This document shows positions 1 to 9,228 of a stretch of DNA of 64,000 nt, in pieces. Below the pieces are notes generated by a model. The model saw only the letters and a program-made list of their open reading frames with translations. It searched no databases and was not told the DNA's origin. A program made the position numbers and the translations under genes. Numbering within the stretch: the stretch's first letter is position 1; each line of letters opens with the position of its first letter. The stretch comes from Candidatus Sumerlaeota bacterium (lineage in GTDB: Bacteria; Sumerlaeota; Sumerlaeia; SLMS01; JAHLLQ01), in contig JASGMJ010000002.1 in the NCBI GenBank assembly GCA_030156535.1, forward strand, positions 1-64,000, in the 5' to 3' direction.

Positions 1-662
1 ACCAGGGCCGCCCAGTGGTCGTTCTGGCAAACGATGCGTTCGCCGCGCCGCAGCTCTTCGGAAAGATAATCCTCGAGCAGGGTGCGGCGGTGCCGCTCCC
101 ACCAGGTGCGTTGGGCAGCGTCCTCCCGTGCAGGCTCGTGGGGAATTTCGGACGTCGCCCAGATCTGGCCATGCGGATGGGGATTGCTGCACCCCATGAT
201 CATGCCCTTGTTCTCGAAAATCTGAACGTAGGCGATTTCCGGTTTGGAACCGAGTAGCTGGAACTGCTCGGCCCAGGTTTCCACAACGGTGAGGATTGCG
301 CTCGCGGGCATTTCCGCCAGAGTCAAGTCATGGCGCGGCGAGAAGCAAATCACGCGGCACATTCCCTGAATGCTGTTTGCCTGCAGAAGCTCGTGCGTTG
401 ACGGCGTTTCCTTCCCGCCATCCATCAACAAGGCGGAAAAGTCGTTGTCGAAAACAAACGTGTTCTCGTACTCGGGATTCTTCTCGCCGCCCGCGCGCGC
501 ATTGCCCGGGCACAAGTAGCACCCCGCGTCGTAAGCGGGCTTGTTCTCCGAGGGAATCGTTTCCTGCTTCCCCTGCCACGGGCGATTCAGGCGATGCGGA
601 CTGACAAGAACCGTTTCGCCGGTGAGTGGGTTGCGCCGCAGATGGGGATGATCGAAAGTCAT
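1..662 (-). CDS. galT: galactose-1-phosphate uridylyltransferase, 3' end outside window
   Basis: Transfers UMP between UDP-glucose and galactose-1-phosphate in the cytoplasmic Leloir pathway. The first 220 residues are present. The active-site HPHGQ motif is at residues 162-166 and follows FENKG and MGCSNP, as in the family. The zinc ligand pair C48/C51 (CYLC) and H111 are also present, with H162 as the fourth ligand and H164 as the nucleophile by homology to E. coli GalT. The ATG at 662 is the start because [14 protein letters not shown] immediately follows it, the usual N-terminus of the family. The stop codon lies beyond position 1. No other galactose gene is visible in the window. Confidence 0.95.
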   Translation of the reverse strand, partial: MTFDHPHLRRNPLTGETVLVSPHRLNRPWQGKQETIPSENKPAYDAGCYLCPGNARAGGEKNPEYENTFVFDNDFSALLMDGGKETPSTHELLQANSIQGMCRVICFSPRHDLTLAEMPASAILTVVETWAEQFQLLGSKPEIAYVQIFENKGMIMGCSNPHPHGQIWATSEIPHEPAREDAAQRTWWERHRRTLLEDYLSEELRRGERIVCQNDHWAAL

Positions 663-883
663 TTCGCCTGATGAACTCCATCGCTCTCGAATGGTGACGT
701 TGCTGTCTGGTTTACCGGTGGCGTTCCCGGCGGCCTCACCACCCGGAACTCCATGGAGAACACGATTCGGAGCTGGACGCGCTCTTCCCATCGGCGGCGG
801 CGTGCCATGCCGCGCGCGGCATCATCGTGCCTGCAACATCGAAGGATCGCCGTGCCGTGCCTGCGGCACCAGCGGAAACACAC

Positions 884-1513
884 TCAGAGCAGATCGCGCG
901 GAACGTCCGGCCCGATGCCGGGTCCCGTCCAGAAGATGCTCCCCGTGCTCACCGTGCCATTCGTCGGATCATAAGGAGTGGGGTCCTCGCCCAGCCAGGC
1001 GGGCCAGCGGTCCGGTCCCACGCCGCGCATCGCCCACATCACCGCGTCGGGATTGTGCGCAATGCGCCCCCACTGGCTGTCGGGCTCCATGCCGCCCGCC
1101 GGAGTGCGCCGGCTCGCGTAGTCATAGGCGAGCGGATAGAGAAACTCGCCGCCGACCTGCGCGTCCCTGGCGTAGGGATTGATGCTGTTGGCCTGGGAAT
1201 GGCGGCGGATTTCGCCCTTGTCCGCAAACGGATCGCCCGGCAGCGACGACAAATAGGCGACCGGCGTCGTCAGGTGGCGGAGACGCTCGAGATACGGAAC
1301 CACCCCGTAACTGCTGTCGGGCGGATAGCGGTTCTTGTCGATGCGGTAGGTTTCCAGCGCGGTGGCCAGCGTGCGCAGATCGGACTTCGTCCGGCTGACC
1401 TTCGCGCGCGTCATCGCCTCCAGAAAGTTCGGCACCGCGATTGCCGCCAGAATCGCGATGATCGCCACCACCACCAAGAGTTCGATCAGAGTAAACCCGC
1501 TGAATCTGCGCAC
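884..1513 (-). CDS. type II secretion/type IV pilin-like pseudopilin
   Basis: 209 residues beginning at a GTG preceded by a GGTGG-type ribosome site. The N-terminus is a classic class III prepilin leader: short basic MRRFSG, cleavage after Gly, then FTLIELL with Glu at +5 and a hydrophobic alpha-helix to about residue 30. Prepilin peptidase would cleave and N-methylate it. The rest resembles GspG-type or PulG-like pseudopilins. The C-terminus carries YDPTNGTVSTGSIFW, a module common in exported pseudopilin-like proteins of uncultivated PVC-like phyla and seen again in the lipoprotein at 15554. No secretion ATPase or secretin gene is nearby, so it is an isolated minor pilin of unknown assembly. 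Confidence 0.88.
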   Translation of the reverse strand: MRRFSGFTLIELLVVVAIIAILAAIAVPNFLEAMTRAKVSRTKSDLRTLATALETYRIDKNRYPPDSSYGVVPYLERLRHLTTPVAYLSSLPGDPFADKGEIRRHSQANSINPYARDAQVGGEFLYPLAYDYASRRTPAGGMEPDSQWGRIAHNPDAVMWAMRGVGPDRWPAWLGEDPTPYDPTNGTVSTGSIFWTGPGIGPDVPRDLL

Positions 1514-1651
1514 GGTGCCACCACCCTTGCCGGGAACCTTCCGGGGACTGCGTCCCGCCGTGGACAGGACAGGTTGTATCGTGCCGCAAGCGGCCGTGCC
1601 GGTTCAAGCGCTTCGTTGGATGAAAAGCCCGGAGCAGGGGGCCAAACGGCA

Positions 1652-1682
1652 AGTGGCCTCCCTACGGCGTAGAGAGGCCACT
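1652..1682 (-). terminator. hairpin downstream of tRNA-Leu
   Basis: A perfect 9-bp stem (AGTGGCCTC / GAGGCCACT) with a 13-nt loop lies 28 bases past the 3' end of the tRNA-Leu gene. Only a short, interrupted T-rich tail follows, so it may be a processing or weak termination hairpin. Confidence 0.4.
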
Positions 1683-1709
1683 GCGGTTTCCCGATACTGC
1701 GAAAAATGG

Positions 1710-1794
1710 TGCCGTCGAATGGATTTGAACCATCACCCGGTTGCCCGGACACGGACCTGAACCGTGCGCGTCTGCCAGTTCCGCCACGACGGCA
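1710..1794 (-). tRNA. tRNA-Leu, anticodon CAG
   Basis: The minus strand folds as an 85-nt class II tRNA. It has a 7-bp acceptor stem (TGCCGTC/GACGGCA), a D-arm with GGCAGAC, an anticodon loop TTCAGGT giving CAG, a long variable arm (CCGGGCAACCGG) and a T-arm with GGTTCAAATCC. The long variable arm and CAG anticodon identify a leucine acceptor for CUG codons. CCA is not encoded. Confidence 0.95.
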
Positions 1795-1886
1795 TTCGTG
1801 GGTGGGAGGGGGGCGAAGCCCGAAATCCTCCCAACAAAGGGGCCGCATTACGCGCATAGACCCCCCGCCGCGCAAGCAGTTTTTCG

Positions 1887-2258
1887 TCAGTCGCCGGGCT
1901 TTTCCAAAATTTCCAGCCGCACGGGGGCGACGCCCTGCGAGGTAGGAGCGATGGCTTCGAAGGAGGCCTGCGAAAGGTCGATGATACGTCCCTTGGTGCC
2001 GGGGAAACGGTCGTTGATTCGCACGATGACGGTGCGGCCGGTTTCTTCGTTGTGGACGCGTACGAGGGTGCCGAAGGGGAGGGACTTGTGGGCGGCAGTG
2101 AAGGCCTGGGGATTGAAGGTTTCACCGCTGGCGGTGGGGCGGCCGGCGAATCCGGGGCCGTAGTAGGAGGCTTCGCCGTGCTTCTTTATGCCGCATCCGG
2201 CCATGAGGAGGAGGAGAGGGGCGAGGGCGGCGGCGGCGGTGCGCCGGGGCAGAGTCAT
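1887..2258 (-). CDS. rlpA: RlpA-like double-psi beta-barrel lipoprotein
   Basis: 123 residues. It has a lipoprotein signal with lipobox LMAGC (Cys21), then a double-psi beta-barrel with the family motifs SYYGPGFAGRPTASGE, LPFGT and INDRFPGTKGRIIDLS. RlpA proteins are outer-membrane lytic transglycosylases acting on denuded septal peptidoglycan. This one is a minimal form without the C-terminal SPOR domain, so septal targeting is not evident. Its ATG overlaps the stop of the upstream regulator (ATGA), indicating translational coupling, although the two functions have no obvious link. Confidence 0.88.
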   Translation of the reverse strand: MTLPRRTAAAALAPLLLLMAGCGIKKHGEASYYGPGFAGRPTASGETFNPQAFTAAHKSLPFGTLVRVHNEETGRTVIVRINDRFPGTKGRIIDLSQASFEAIAPTSQGVAPVRLEILEKPGD

Positions 2259-3163
2259 CGGGGAAGGTCTCCTTTTGGGGTGGGGGGGAATTGGCGGGTG
2301 ACGCAGACGGAGTTTCCCTTTTCCAGGTAGGCAATGGTGTTGAAGTGGACGCGGGCGAGGGCGATACCGCGTCCCTGGCGGGCGGCTTCGGAGCCGATTT
2401 CGGCGGGCCCGAGCTTGCGCCAGTCGAACCCTTGGCCGTCGTCCCTGATGGTCCATTGAACGCTGTCGCGGGTCATTTCCATGGTAACGCGGACGCGGCG
2501 TGCGGCGAGGGTTGGGTCGGCGAGGCGTTGCTGGCGGAGTTTTTGGAGTCCGGCGGGGCCGGTGGCGATGGCGGCGGTTTTCTCGGCGCGGGTAATGGCG
2601 AGGTTGCCGTGCTCCATGGCGTTGCCGATCAGCTCTTGCAGGCCGATGCGCAGGCCAAAGCGCTCGTCGGCATTGAAGCGCTGGCCGCATTGGGCGACGA
2701 GGTACTCGGCGATGGAGGTGACGCGGTCGATCTCGTTGCCGAATTCCATGGAGAGGGAGAAGTGGACGAGGAGGTCGAGCACTTCGTTTTGCTGGCTGCG
2801 TTCGGTGACGATGGCGTCGAAGCGCTTGAGCATCCTGCGGAGTTCGAGGAGTTCGACGGGCTTGTTGAGGTAGTTGGAGGCGCCAAAGCGCAGGGCCTTG
2901 GCGGCCAAGTCCTCGGTGCCGTGCCCTGTCATGAGGACGAAGAAGGTCTGGGGGGCTTCGTGGCGGATTTGGGCGAGGAGTTCGAGGCCGGTTTGCCCGG
3001 GCATCATGTAGTCGGAGAAGACGACGTCGGGGCGTTCCTTGAGGACGAGGTCGAGCCCGGTGGCGGCATCGGGTGCCTCGTACACGTCGTGCCCCTCCTG
3101 ACGGGCCACGCGGGCCAGAAAGCGGGAGACAGCGGCATGGTCGTCAACGACGAGAACCTTCAT
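2255..3163 (-). CDS. response regulator with C-terminal RsbW-like HATPase domain
   Basis: 302 residues. Residues 1-120 form a receiver domain (VLVVDDH, phosphoacceptor in VVFSDYMMPG, LMTGHG, LNKPVE). The second half is an HATPase_c_2 domain of the anti-sigma kinase type, with an N-box like LQELIGNAMEHGN and a G-box RDDGQGFD. It has no H-box. REC-HATPase_2 proteins of this kind usually act as phosphorylation-gated serine kinases or partner switches. The ATG at 3163 is chosen because the receiver core begins at once (MKVLVVDD). It is followed by rlpA with an ATGA overlap. No anti-anti-sigma (STAS) partner is visible. Confidence 0.87.
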   Translation of the reverse strand: MKVLVVDDHAAVSRFLARVARQEGHDVYEAPDAATGLDLVLKERPDVVFSDYMMPGQTGLELLAQIRHEAPQTFFVLMTGHGTEDLAAKALRFGASNYLNKPVELLELRRMLKRFDAIVTERSQQNEVLDLLVHFSLSMEFGNEIDRVTSIAEYLVAQCGQRFNADERFGLRIGLQELIGNAMEHGNLAITRAEKTAAIATGPAGLQKLRQQRLADPTLAARRVRVTMEMTRDSVQWTIRDDGQGFDWRKLGPAEIGSEAARQGRGIALARVHFNTIAYLEKGNSVCVTRQFPPTPKGDLPR

Positions 3164-3443
3164 GCGGACCCAGTACCGGGGAGAGAAGCCGGGAAGTATA
3201 ACCAGTGTGGTAAGGCGTCGTCTCCCGCGCCGCAATGGAAGAAAGGAGCGGAGCGTCCGGTTCGGTCGGTAATTGAATAAAGTGGCTCGGGGGTCCGCCC
3301 GGGATCAGGTGCGTTTTTCCGGCCAATTCCGGGTGAGGCGCCCGTGTCACGGAAGAGAACGCGTTTGGGCATGATCTCGCCCTTGCTCTCTCCGGGGGGT
3401 GCTGCCTACGTCTTGGGGGCCAGAAAGGCTCTTTCGCCGCGTC

Positions 3444-6400
3444 ATGTCGCTCTCCCGCTTCGCCGTCAATGCCCCGGTCAAGGTCACGATGATCTTCGTC
3501 GCGGTGCTTGTCCTTGGTTTCATTTCGCTGCGGCGTTTGCCGACGAATCTGTTTCCGGATATCCGTGCGCCGAAGGTGACGACGACGATCCGCACGGTGG
3601 GATTGTCGCCGCTCGAAGTGGAGCGCCGCATCTGCCAGCCGCTCGAACGCCAGCTCTACACGCTGCGCGGTGTCAGCGACGTGACGACGATCGCGCGCGC
3701 CGACAGTGCCGTGATTGTCACCGAGTTCACGTGGGACACGCCGCTGGATTTTGCGTTCCTCGACGTGAAGAAGGCGGTGTCGGACATCCAGCGCCAGCGC
3801 TCGACGGAGATCGAGAGCGCGTCGGTGCTGCGCTACGATCCGAACGCCGCGCCCGTCATGATCGTCGGTCTGACCGGCGGGCCGGACACCGATCTCGAGG
3901 ACCTGCGCCGCCTCGCCGAGCAAACACTCCGTCCCCGCTTCGAGCGTCTCGAAGGCGTTGCAAACGTCGTCGTCTCCGGTGGCGTCGAACGCGAAGCGCG
4001 CATCGCGCTCGACGAGGCGCTGCTCGTCACCTACGGCATCGACGTGCAGACCGTCGTCAGTGCGCTCCAGCAGGAGAACGTGAATGCGACCGGTGGCTAC
4101 ATCACCGAGGGGACGCAGCGCTATCTGCTGAAGGCCGTCGGCGAATTCGAGGAACTCACGGACGTGCGCGCCGTCGTCGTCACGCGCAAGGACAACAACC
4201 CGATCCTGCTCGGCGACATCGCGGAAGTGACATTCGTTCCGCGCGAGCCGAAGGACATGGTGCTCGTGGATGGCAGGGAGGCCGTCGGCCTTTCGTTCTA
4301 TCGCGAGGCGGAAGGCAACACCGTCGCCGTGTCGCGCGTGATCCGCGAGGAGATCGAGGCGATCGAGGGAGGCGAAGCGAAACCGCGCCGCGGCCCGCCG
4401 CAAAACGGCCCGGGGGCGGCACGCGCGATGATCCTGCCGCCGGGCGCGTCGATCGTCGTGGCCAACGACCAGGCCGAGTTCATCCGCGACGCGATCCGCG
4501 AGGTGCGCAACAACGCCCTGTTCGGCGGCCTCCTTGCTGTTGGCGTACTGCTGCTCTTCCTGCGCGACCTTCGCACGACGCTGATCGTGGCGATCGCGAT
4601 TCCCGTTTCGATCGTGGCGACGTTCAACCTGATGTATTTCCAGGGACTGACGCTGAACCTGATGACGCTGGGCGGGTTGGCGCTGGGATGCGGCATGCTG
4701 GTGGACAATGCGATCGTGGTGCTCGAGAACATCTTCCGTCTGCGCCAGCGCGGCGTGGACCGCCGCGAGGCGGCGCGTCTGGGTGTCAGCCAGGTGGCCG
4801 CCGCGCTGTTCGCCTCGACGCTGACAACCGTCGTTGTCTTCCTTCCGATCGTGTACGTGAAGGGTGTTGCCGGGCTGCTCTTCAAGGAGCAGGCGCTGAC
4901 CGTGGCGTACTCGCTGGCGGCGTCGCTCGTGGTGGCGCTGCTGCTGATCCCGATGCTGGCGTCGCATTTCCTGGGCGACGTACCCGCTTCCGTCATGAAA
5001 TTGGGGACGGAGGAGCAACCCGAAGCGCCGCGCACGTTCTATGCGCGGGTGCTGGGCTGGACGCTGCGCGGGCGCCTTCTGGTGCTGATCGCGGCGGGAG
5101 CCACGGTGTTCCTTGGGTGGGAATTGCTCAAGACCATCCCGCAGGAATTCCTCCCGCGCACCGAGCAGCGCCAGGTGGAAATCCGCCTCGTGTTGCCGAA
5201 CGGAACCCCCATCGAAGGAACGCGCCGCGTGGTGGATACGGTCGTTGGCGACGCCCTGCGTTTCGACGCGGCCATCGACGTGACGTACGCGCGCATCGGA
5301 GAGAGCGAAGGCGAGGTGAACGCGAACACGGAAGACCCCGACGGCCCGAACACTGCCGACGTCTACGTGCGTTTGCACAACTGGGACAATCCAACGTCGG
5401 AGACGATTGCGGCGGGAATGAGTTCGTTCCGCTCCTCGGATTTCGTCGAGGCGATCAAGCCGCGGCTCGATACGCTGCCGGACGTGAAAGCCGACATCCG
5501 CTTGCAGCAGGGCTCGATTCTCGAACTGCTCGGCAGTGGCCAGGCACCGTTGCTCTACGAGATTCGGGGCGAGGAACTCGTCGTGCTTCAGCGCCTCGCC
5601 GAGGAAGCCCGGCGGCGTTTCGAGGCAACGCCCGGTTTGCTCAACGTCCGGACGAACATCCTGGAGGGCGCTCCCGAAGTCATGCTGACGCTCGACAAGG
5701 CGCAGCTCTCGCGCCTCGGGCTTGACGTGCAGAGCGTCGCCACGACGATCCGCAACCGCCTCGAAGGCGCCGTGGCCGGGCAGATCAAACGCGACTCCGG
5801 CGACATCGACCTGCGCGTCGATGTCGATTACGGCGAGGAGACGCTCGAGACGTTGCGTGACATCGTGCTCACGACGCCGTCGGGTGCGATCATTCCGCTC
5901 GGCAACATCGCCGACATGAAAGTGGAACGCGGCCCGCGCGAAATCGTGCGCCGCCGCCAGATGCGCGTCGCACGCGTGATGGCCGACCTTGAGCCCGGCG
6001 TGAAACTCTCGCAGGCCATTGCCCAGGCCGAAGCAAGCCTGGCCGGAATGCGCCAGCCCACGGGCTACGTCACGTCATTCACGGGCGAGGAAGCGCAACG
6101 CAAGGAAGCCTTCGACCGCCTCGGCTTCGCGCTCGCGCTTTCCATCCTGCTCGTCTACATGGTGATGGCCTCGGTCTTCGAGAGTTTCCTCCAGCCGTTC
6201 ATCATCATGCTCACGATTCCGCTCGCCGGCGTCGGCGTCGTGCTGGGCTTCCTGCTCACCGGCCAGACGCTGAACATCATGGGCCTGATCGGCGTGGTGA
6301 TGCTCGGCGGCATTGTGGTAAACAACGCGATCGTGCTGCTCGACTGCGTGAACCAGGTGCGCGGGGATCATCCGGGGCTGTGCGAGCGCGACTCGCTGGT

Positions 6401-6677
6401 GCTCGGGTGCCAGCGGCGTCTGCGCCCCGTGCTGATGACGACGCTGACGACGTTGCTTGGCCTTCTGCCGCTGGCGTTGGGGCTCGGCCAGGGCGCGGAG
6501 TTGCGCCAGGCAATGGCCATCGCCGTGCTCGGCGGACTGCTGTCCTCCACGGTGCTGACGCTGTTCGTCGTGCCCGTGTGCCAGAGCTACCTCGATTCCG
6601 CGCGTGCTCTTGCGCGGCGGTGGCGCAGGCGCAAAAGCAAGGACGCCGCAGCGGAAGACGCGACGCCCGCGGGGTGA
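3444..6677 (+). CDS. RND-family efflux transporter (AcrB/HAE1-like)
   Basis: 1077 residues, a full-length inner-membrane RND pump: one N-terminal transmembrane helix, a large periplasmic porter domain, a five- or six-helix bundle around residues 340-560, a second porter domain and a C-terminal bundle. The TM4 relay segment reads GCGMLVDNAIVVLEN, so the first of the two AcrB aspartates is kept and the second is Asn. TM10 carries VVNNAIVLLD. The start is placed at MSLSRFAVNAPV, which matches family N-termini. No membrane-fusion adaptor or TolC gene is adjacent, which is unusual and implies partners encoded elsewhere. Substrate cannot be inferred. Confidence 0.92.
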   Translation: MSLSRFAVNAPVKVTMIFVAVLVLGFISLRRLPTNLFPDIRAPKVTTTIRTVGLSPLEVERRICQPLERQLYTLRGVSDVTTIARADSAVIVTEFTWDTPLDFAFLDVKKAVSDIQRQRSTEIESASVLRYDPNAAPVMIVGLTGGPDTDLEDLRRLAEQTLRPRFERLEGVANVVVSGGVEREARIALDEALLVTYGIDVQTVVSALQQENVNATGGYITEGTQRYLLKAVGEFEELTDVRAVVVTRKDNNPILLGDIAEVTFVPREPKDMVLVDGREAVGLSFYREAEGNTVAVSRVIREEIEAIEGGEAKPRRGPPQNGPGAARAMILPPGASIVVANDQAEFIRDAIREVRNNALFGGLLAVGVLLLFLRDLRTTLIVAIAIPVSIVATFNLMYFQGLTLNLMTLGGLALGCGMLVDNAIVVLENIFRLRQRGVDRREAARLGVSQVAAALFASTLTTVVVFLPIVYVKGVAGLLFKEQALTVAYSLAASLVVALLLIPMLASHFLGDVPASVMKLGTEEQPEAPRTFYARVLGWTLRGRLLVLIAAGATVFLGWELLKTIPQEFLPRTEQRQVEIRLVLPNGTPIEGTRRVVDTVVGDALRFDAAIDVTYARIGESEGEVNANTEDPDGPNTADVYVRLHNWDNPTSETIAAGMSSFRSSDFVEAIKPRLDTLPDVKADIRLQQGSILELLGSGQAPLLYEIRGEELVVLQRLAEEARRRFEATPGLLNVRTNILEGAPEVMLTLDKAQLSRLGLDVQSVATTIRNRLEGAVAGQIKRDSGDIDLRVDVDYGEETLETLRDIVLTTPSGAIIPLGNIADMKVERGPREIVRRRQMRVARVMADLEPGVKLSQAIAQAEASLAGMRQPTGYVTSFTGEEAQRKEAFDRLGFALALSILLVYMVMASVFESFLQPFIIMLTIPLAGVGVVLGFLLTGQTLNIMGLIGVVMLGGIVVNNAIVLLDCVNQVRGDHPGLCERDSLVLGCQRRLRPVLMTTLTTLLGLLPLALGLGQGAELRQAMAIAVLGGLLSSTVLTLFVVPVCQSYLDSARALARRWRRRKSKDAAAEDATPAG

Positions 6678-6766
6678 GCGTGCGCCCGAAAGCCTTCATG
6701 GGCAGTTTGCAGCCACTCTCCATGGAAAGTCGTCTGACTTGCGCAGGGTTTTGTTCGGCCCGCAAT

Positions 6767-6843
6767 GGCCCCAACGGGGCCCAATCCCCCAGCCCTGGGA
6801 CCGGCCACCAACAGAGACTGCGCCCTGAAAGCGGCGCGATCCC
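6767..6843. repeat. GC-rich palindromic intergenic segment
   Basis: Between the 3' ends of the RND gene and era lie GGCCCC-AAC-GGGGCC (6767-6781) and then imperfect CAGCCCTGGG and GCGCCCTGAAAGCGGCGC palindromes. It resembles short palindromic intergenic elements seen in many bacterial genomes. Without a T-run it is not a standard terminator. Confidence 0.4.
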
Positions 6844-6972
6844 AAGCCGTGGCGCGTCCGGTCACGCCATGTGTTTTGATCGCACCCCTTCGACAATCAC
6901 ACACTTCATTCAATGTTCAAGGCTGAGCCATCTTCGGGCTCTGTTTCCGGCTACGATTCATCGAAGAACGCC

Positions 6973-7911
6973 TCACCGCTTGCGCGTGTCGTACCCAAAC
7001 TCGCGGAGCAGGTACTCCTTCTTGCGCCAGTGCGGCGTTACCTTGACGTGCAGGTCGAGGAAGACGCCATTGCCGAGCAGGGCCTCGATGTCGTGGCGCG
7101 CGGACTGACTGATTTTTTTGAGCATCGATCCACCGCGCCCGATGACGATGCCCTTTTGCGAGTCGCGTTCCAGGTGAATGCTCGCCGCGATGTAGGCCTT
7201 GCCCACGCTGCGTTCCTCGAACGCCTCGATCGTGACGGCCGTTGAGTATGGAATTTCCTCGTGCAGCAACTGAAAGACCTTCTCGCGGATCAACTCGGCG
7301 GCGAGAAAGCGCATCGAGCGATCAGTGAGTTGGTCGGGGTCGTAAAGCGGCGGACCTTCGGGAAGGAGTTCACGCACCGCCGCGAGCAGTTCGCCGAGTC
7401 CCGCGCCGCGCACCGCCGAGATGCCCAGCAGCACGGTGTAGCGCGCGGGCGGCGCGCCTCCTTCGAGCGTTGCGAAGTACTGCGCCGCGTCGAAGTCAGC
7501 CGCCTGCGTGTCGATCTTGCTCGCCACGCCGATGACGGGCGTTTTCGTGGCAGCCAGCAGTGCGGCCATGTCGGCGCCGACGGGATCGGGGTCGGTGGTG
7601 TCGACGAGGTGGATGACGCAATCCACGCCCTCGATTCCGTCGAGCACGTTCTGGCGCAGCGCGGCGTTGAGCTTGTCCGTGTCGGCGACGAGCCCGGGCA
7701 GATCGACGAAGACGGCCTGCATCGTGTCGTCGGAGTGAATCGCGTTGATGCGGTCGCGCGTCGTTTGCGGCAGGCCGCTGACGGCGCAGAGCTTCTCGCC
7801 GAGCAGCGCGTTCACGAGCGTGGACTTGCCCGCGTTGGGCTTGCCGAGAATTGCGACGAAACCCGAGCGGTAACTCTCATTTTCAGGAGTGGCGTGCGGG
7901 CCATCGGTCAT
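6973..7911 (-). CDS. era: GTPase Era
   Basis: 312 residues. It has an N-terminal GTPase domain with G1 GKPNAGKS, G2 QTTRDR, G3 DLPG and G4 SKID (variant of NKxD), then a C-terminal KH domain with VIGRGGSMLKKI. Era binds 16S rRNA and assists 30S assembly on the inner face of the membrane. Its ATG overlaps the stop of ybeY (ATGA), the classic ybeY-era pairing of two rRNA maturation factors. The length is typical. Confidence 0.97.
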   Translation of the reverse strand: MTDGPHATPENESYRSGFVAILGKPNAGKSTLVNALLGEKLCAVSGLPQTTRDRINAIHSDDTMQAVFVDLPGLVADTDKLNAALRQNVLDGIEGVDCVIHLVDTTDPDPVGADMAALLAATKTPVIGVASKIDTQAADFDAAQYFATLEGGAPPARYTVLLGISAVRGAGLGELLAAVRELLPEGPPLYDPDQLTDRSMRFLAAELIREKVFQLLHEEIPYSTAVTIEAFEERSVGKAYIAASIHLERDSQKGIVIGRGGSMLKKISQSARHDIEALLGNGVFLDLHVKVTPHWRKKEYLLREFGYDTRKR

Positions 7912-8396
7912 GCGTCGAACTCGATTTCGGGAGCGGGAATGTCGGCGGCCAGAGCGAGGAGGCGGTCCTGCTCGCGCCACATGCGGCGTTCGCGCGCCGC
8001 CGTGTCGTGGTCCCAGCCGAGCAGATGCAGAGCGCCGTGCACGAGCAGCAACGAGACCTCGGCGTCGAGCGCCCGCCCTGCCTCGCGCGCCTGGCGCGCC
8101 GTGTACGCGAGCGAAACGGCGAGGTCGCCGAGATACGGGGCCTGCTCGCCGCGCAACGCCTCGATGTCTTCGGCGGCGGGGAAACTGAGCACGTCGGTCG
8201 GCGCGTCGATGCCGCGGAACTCGCGGTTCAGCGCCCGGATGCGCGCGTCCGAGCAGAAGAGCACGGTGAGCGCGGCGTGCGGCCAGCCGAGATCGTCGAG
8301 CACACGGGTGAGCAGCGCCTGTGCGTGGCGCTGGAGCCGGGCGCGCCCGCGGCGCAGGCCGGATTGCTCGAAGCGTAGGGCGATGTCGGCCAGCAT
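7908..8396 (-). CDS. ybeY: endoribonuclease YbeY
   Basis: 162 residues. The zinc motif HGALHLLGWDHD (H-x3-H-x5-H) and upstream TDVLSFP define YbeY, which processes the 16S rRNA 3' end and takes part in ribosome quality control. The ATG at 8396 gives the usual length; the reading frame stays open upstream but lacks family sequence there. It is coupled to era by a 4-base overlap. Confidence 0.95.
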   Translation of the reverse strand: MLADIALRFEQSGLRRGRARLQRHAQALLTRVLDDLGWPHAALTVLFCSDARIRALNREFRGIDAPTDVLSFPAAEDIEALRGEQAPYLGDLAVSLAYTARQAREAGRALDAEVSLLLVHGALHLLGWDHDTAARERRMWREQDRLLALAADIPAPEIEFDA

Positions 8397-8511
8397 GGCG
8401 CGGCTCCTTGCGGGGACGTTGACGGCGAAAGTATGCCGCCGGGCCGCCCTGCCGCAACGGCGAAGGACGATTCCGCTGCCGCCAAAGCAGGAGCCTCGGA
8501 GAACGGCTGGG

Positions 8512-9228
8512 TCAGCCCCAGTAGTTGCGGTTCCTGCGGAAGTAGGCCTTTGTGTGCCCGAAGCACATCGTTTCAAAGAACAGCAGGGCCACGCGGCCGT
8601 AGCCGAACTTGGTGAAGCGTTCATTGTCGGCGAGAACGGGGCCCTTGACGATGCCGAAGCGCCGGCCAGGGACTTTGCGGCTGAGCTGGTAGTCCTCCGC
8701 GAAGTGCGCTTTCTCGTCGAAGCCGCCGAGCCGCAGGAAGGCACGGCGCTCCCAGAGCATGAAGGCTCCGGGGGAGAACGGACCGGTCAGCCGTGAAGCG
8801 CGAACCACGAGGTTGCAGAAAGCATAGTAGAGCCCGTCGAGGGGCGAGCCCCCAAGGCGGCCGAGCAGTGCGGTGACGAGGTGGCGCCTGCGGATTCGTG
8901 CCTCGCCGATGGCCACGCGGATGATGCCCGGATGGGCGAGGCGGATGTCGGCATCGAGAAAGAGGAGGTACTTCGATCGGGCGAGGCGGGCGCCGGCGTT
9001 GCGCCCGATGCCCGGGAGTCCTCCCGGAATCATCCGCAGCGGAAGCAGGGCGGCGTATTGGGCAATGATCTCGGGAGTCTCGTCGGTGGAGGCGGCATCG
9101 GCCACGATGATCGTGGTCTGACGAATGGCGGGGTAATCCTGGGCGAGAAGGTCTTCGAAGAGGAGTGGCAGATTCCGCGCCTCATTCTTCGCCGGGATCA
9201 CGATCGTCAGTTCGTCATTGATGCTCAT
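8512..9228 (-). CDS. family 2 glycosyltransferase
   Basis: 238 residues. GT-A fold motifs are visible: VIPAKNEARNLP at the N-terminus, VADAASTDETPE, FLDADIR (the DxD metal site) and GGFDEKAHFAEDYQLS (acceptor/ED region). The C-terminus has a hydrophobic stretch that may associate with the membrane. It overlaps the upstream phosphoesterase gene by 14 bases, so both are probably co-transcribed and act in envelope lipid or glycan synthesis. Donor and acceptor are unknown. Confidence 0.88.
   Translation of the reverse strand: MSINDELTIVIPAKNEARNLPLLFEDLLAQDYPAIRQTTIIVADAASTDETPEIIAQYAALLPLRMIPGGLPGIGRNAGARLARSKYLLFLDADIRLAHPGIIRVAIGEARIRRRHLVTALLGRLGGSPLDGLYYAFCNLVVRASRLTGPFSPGAFMLWERRAFLRLGGFDEKAHFAEDYQLSRKVPGRRFGIVKGPVLADNERFTKFGYGRVALLFFETMCFGHTKAYFRRNRNYWG

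Noticed and set aside
659-883. Short minus-strand frame upstream of galT
   Set aside because: 74 residues of Arg/Pro/Gly-rich sequence overlapping the galT start; no ribosome site or homology pattern.
3144-5378. Long minus-strand open frame opposite the RND gene
   Set aside because: It is antisense to a full-length RND transporter, is rich in Arg/His/Gln and has no domain or signal pattern; a by-product of high GC.
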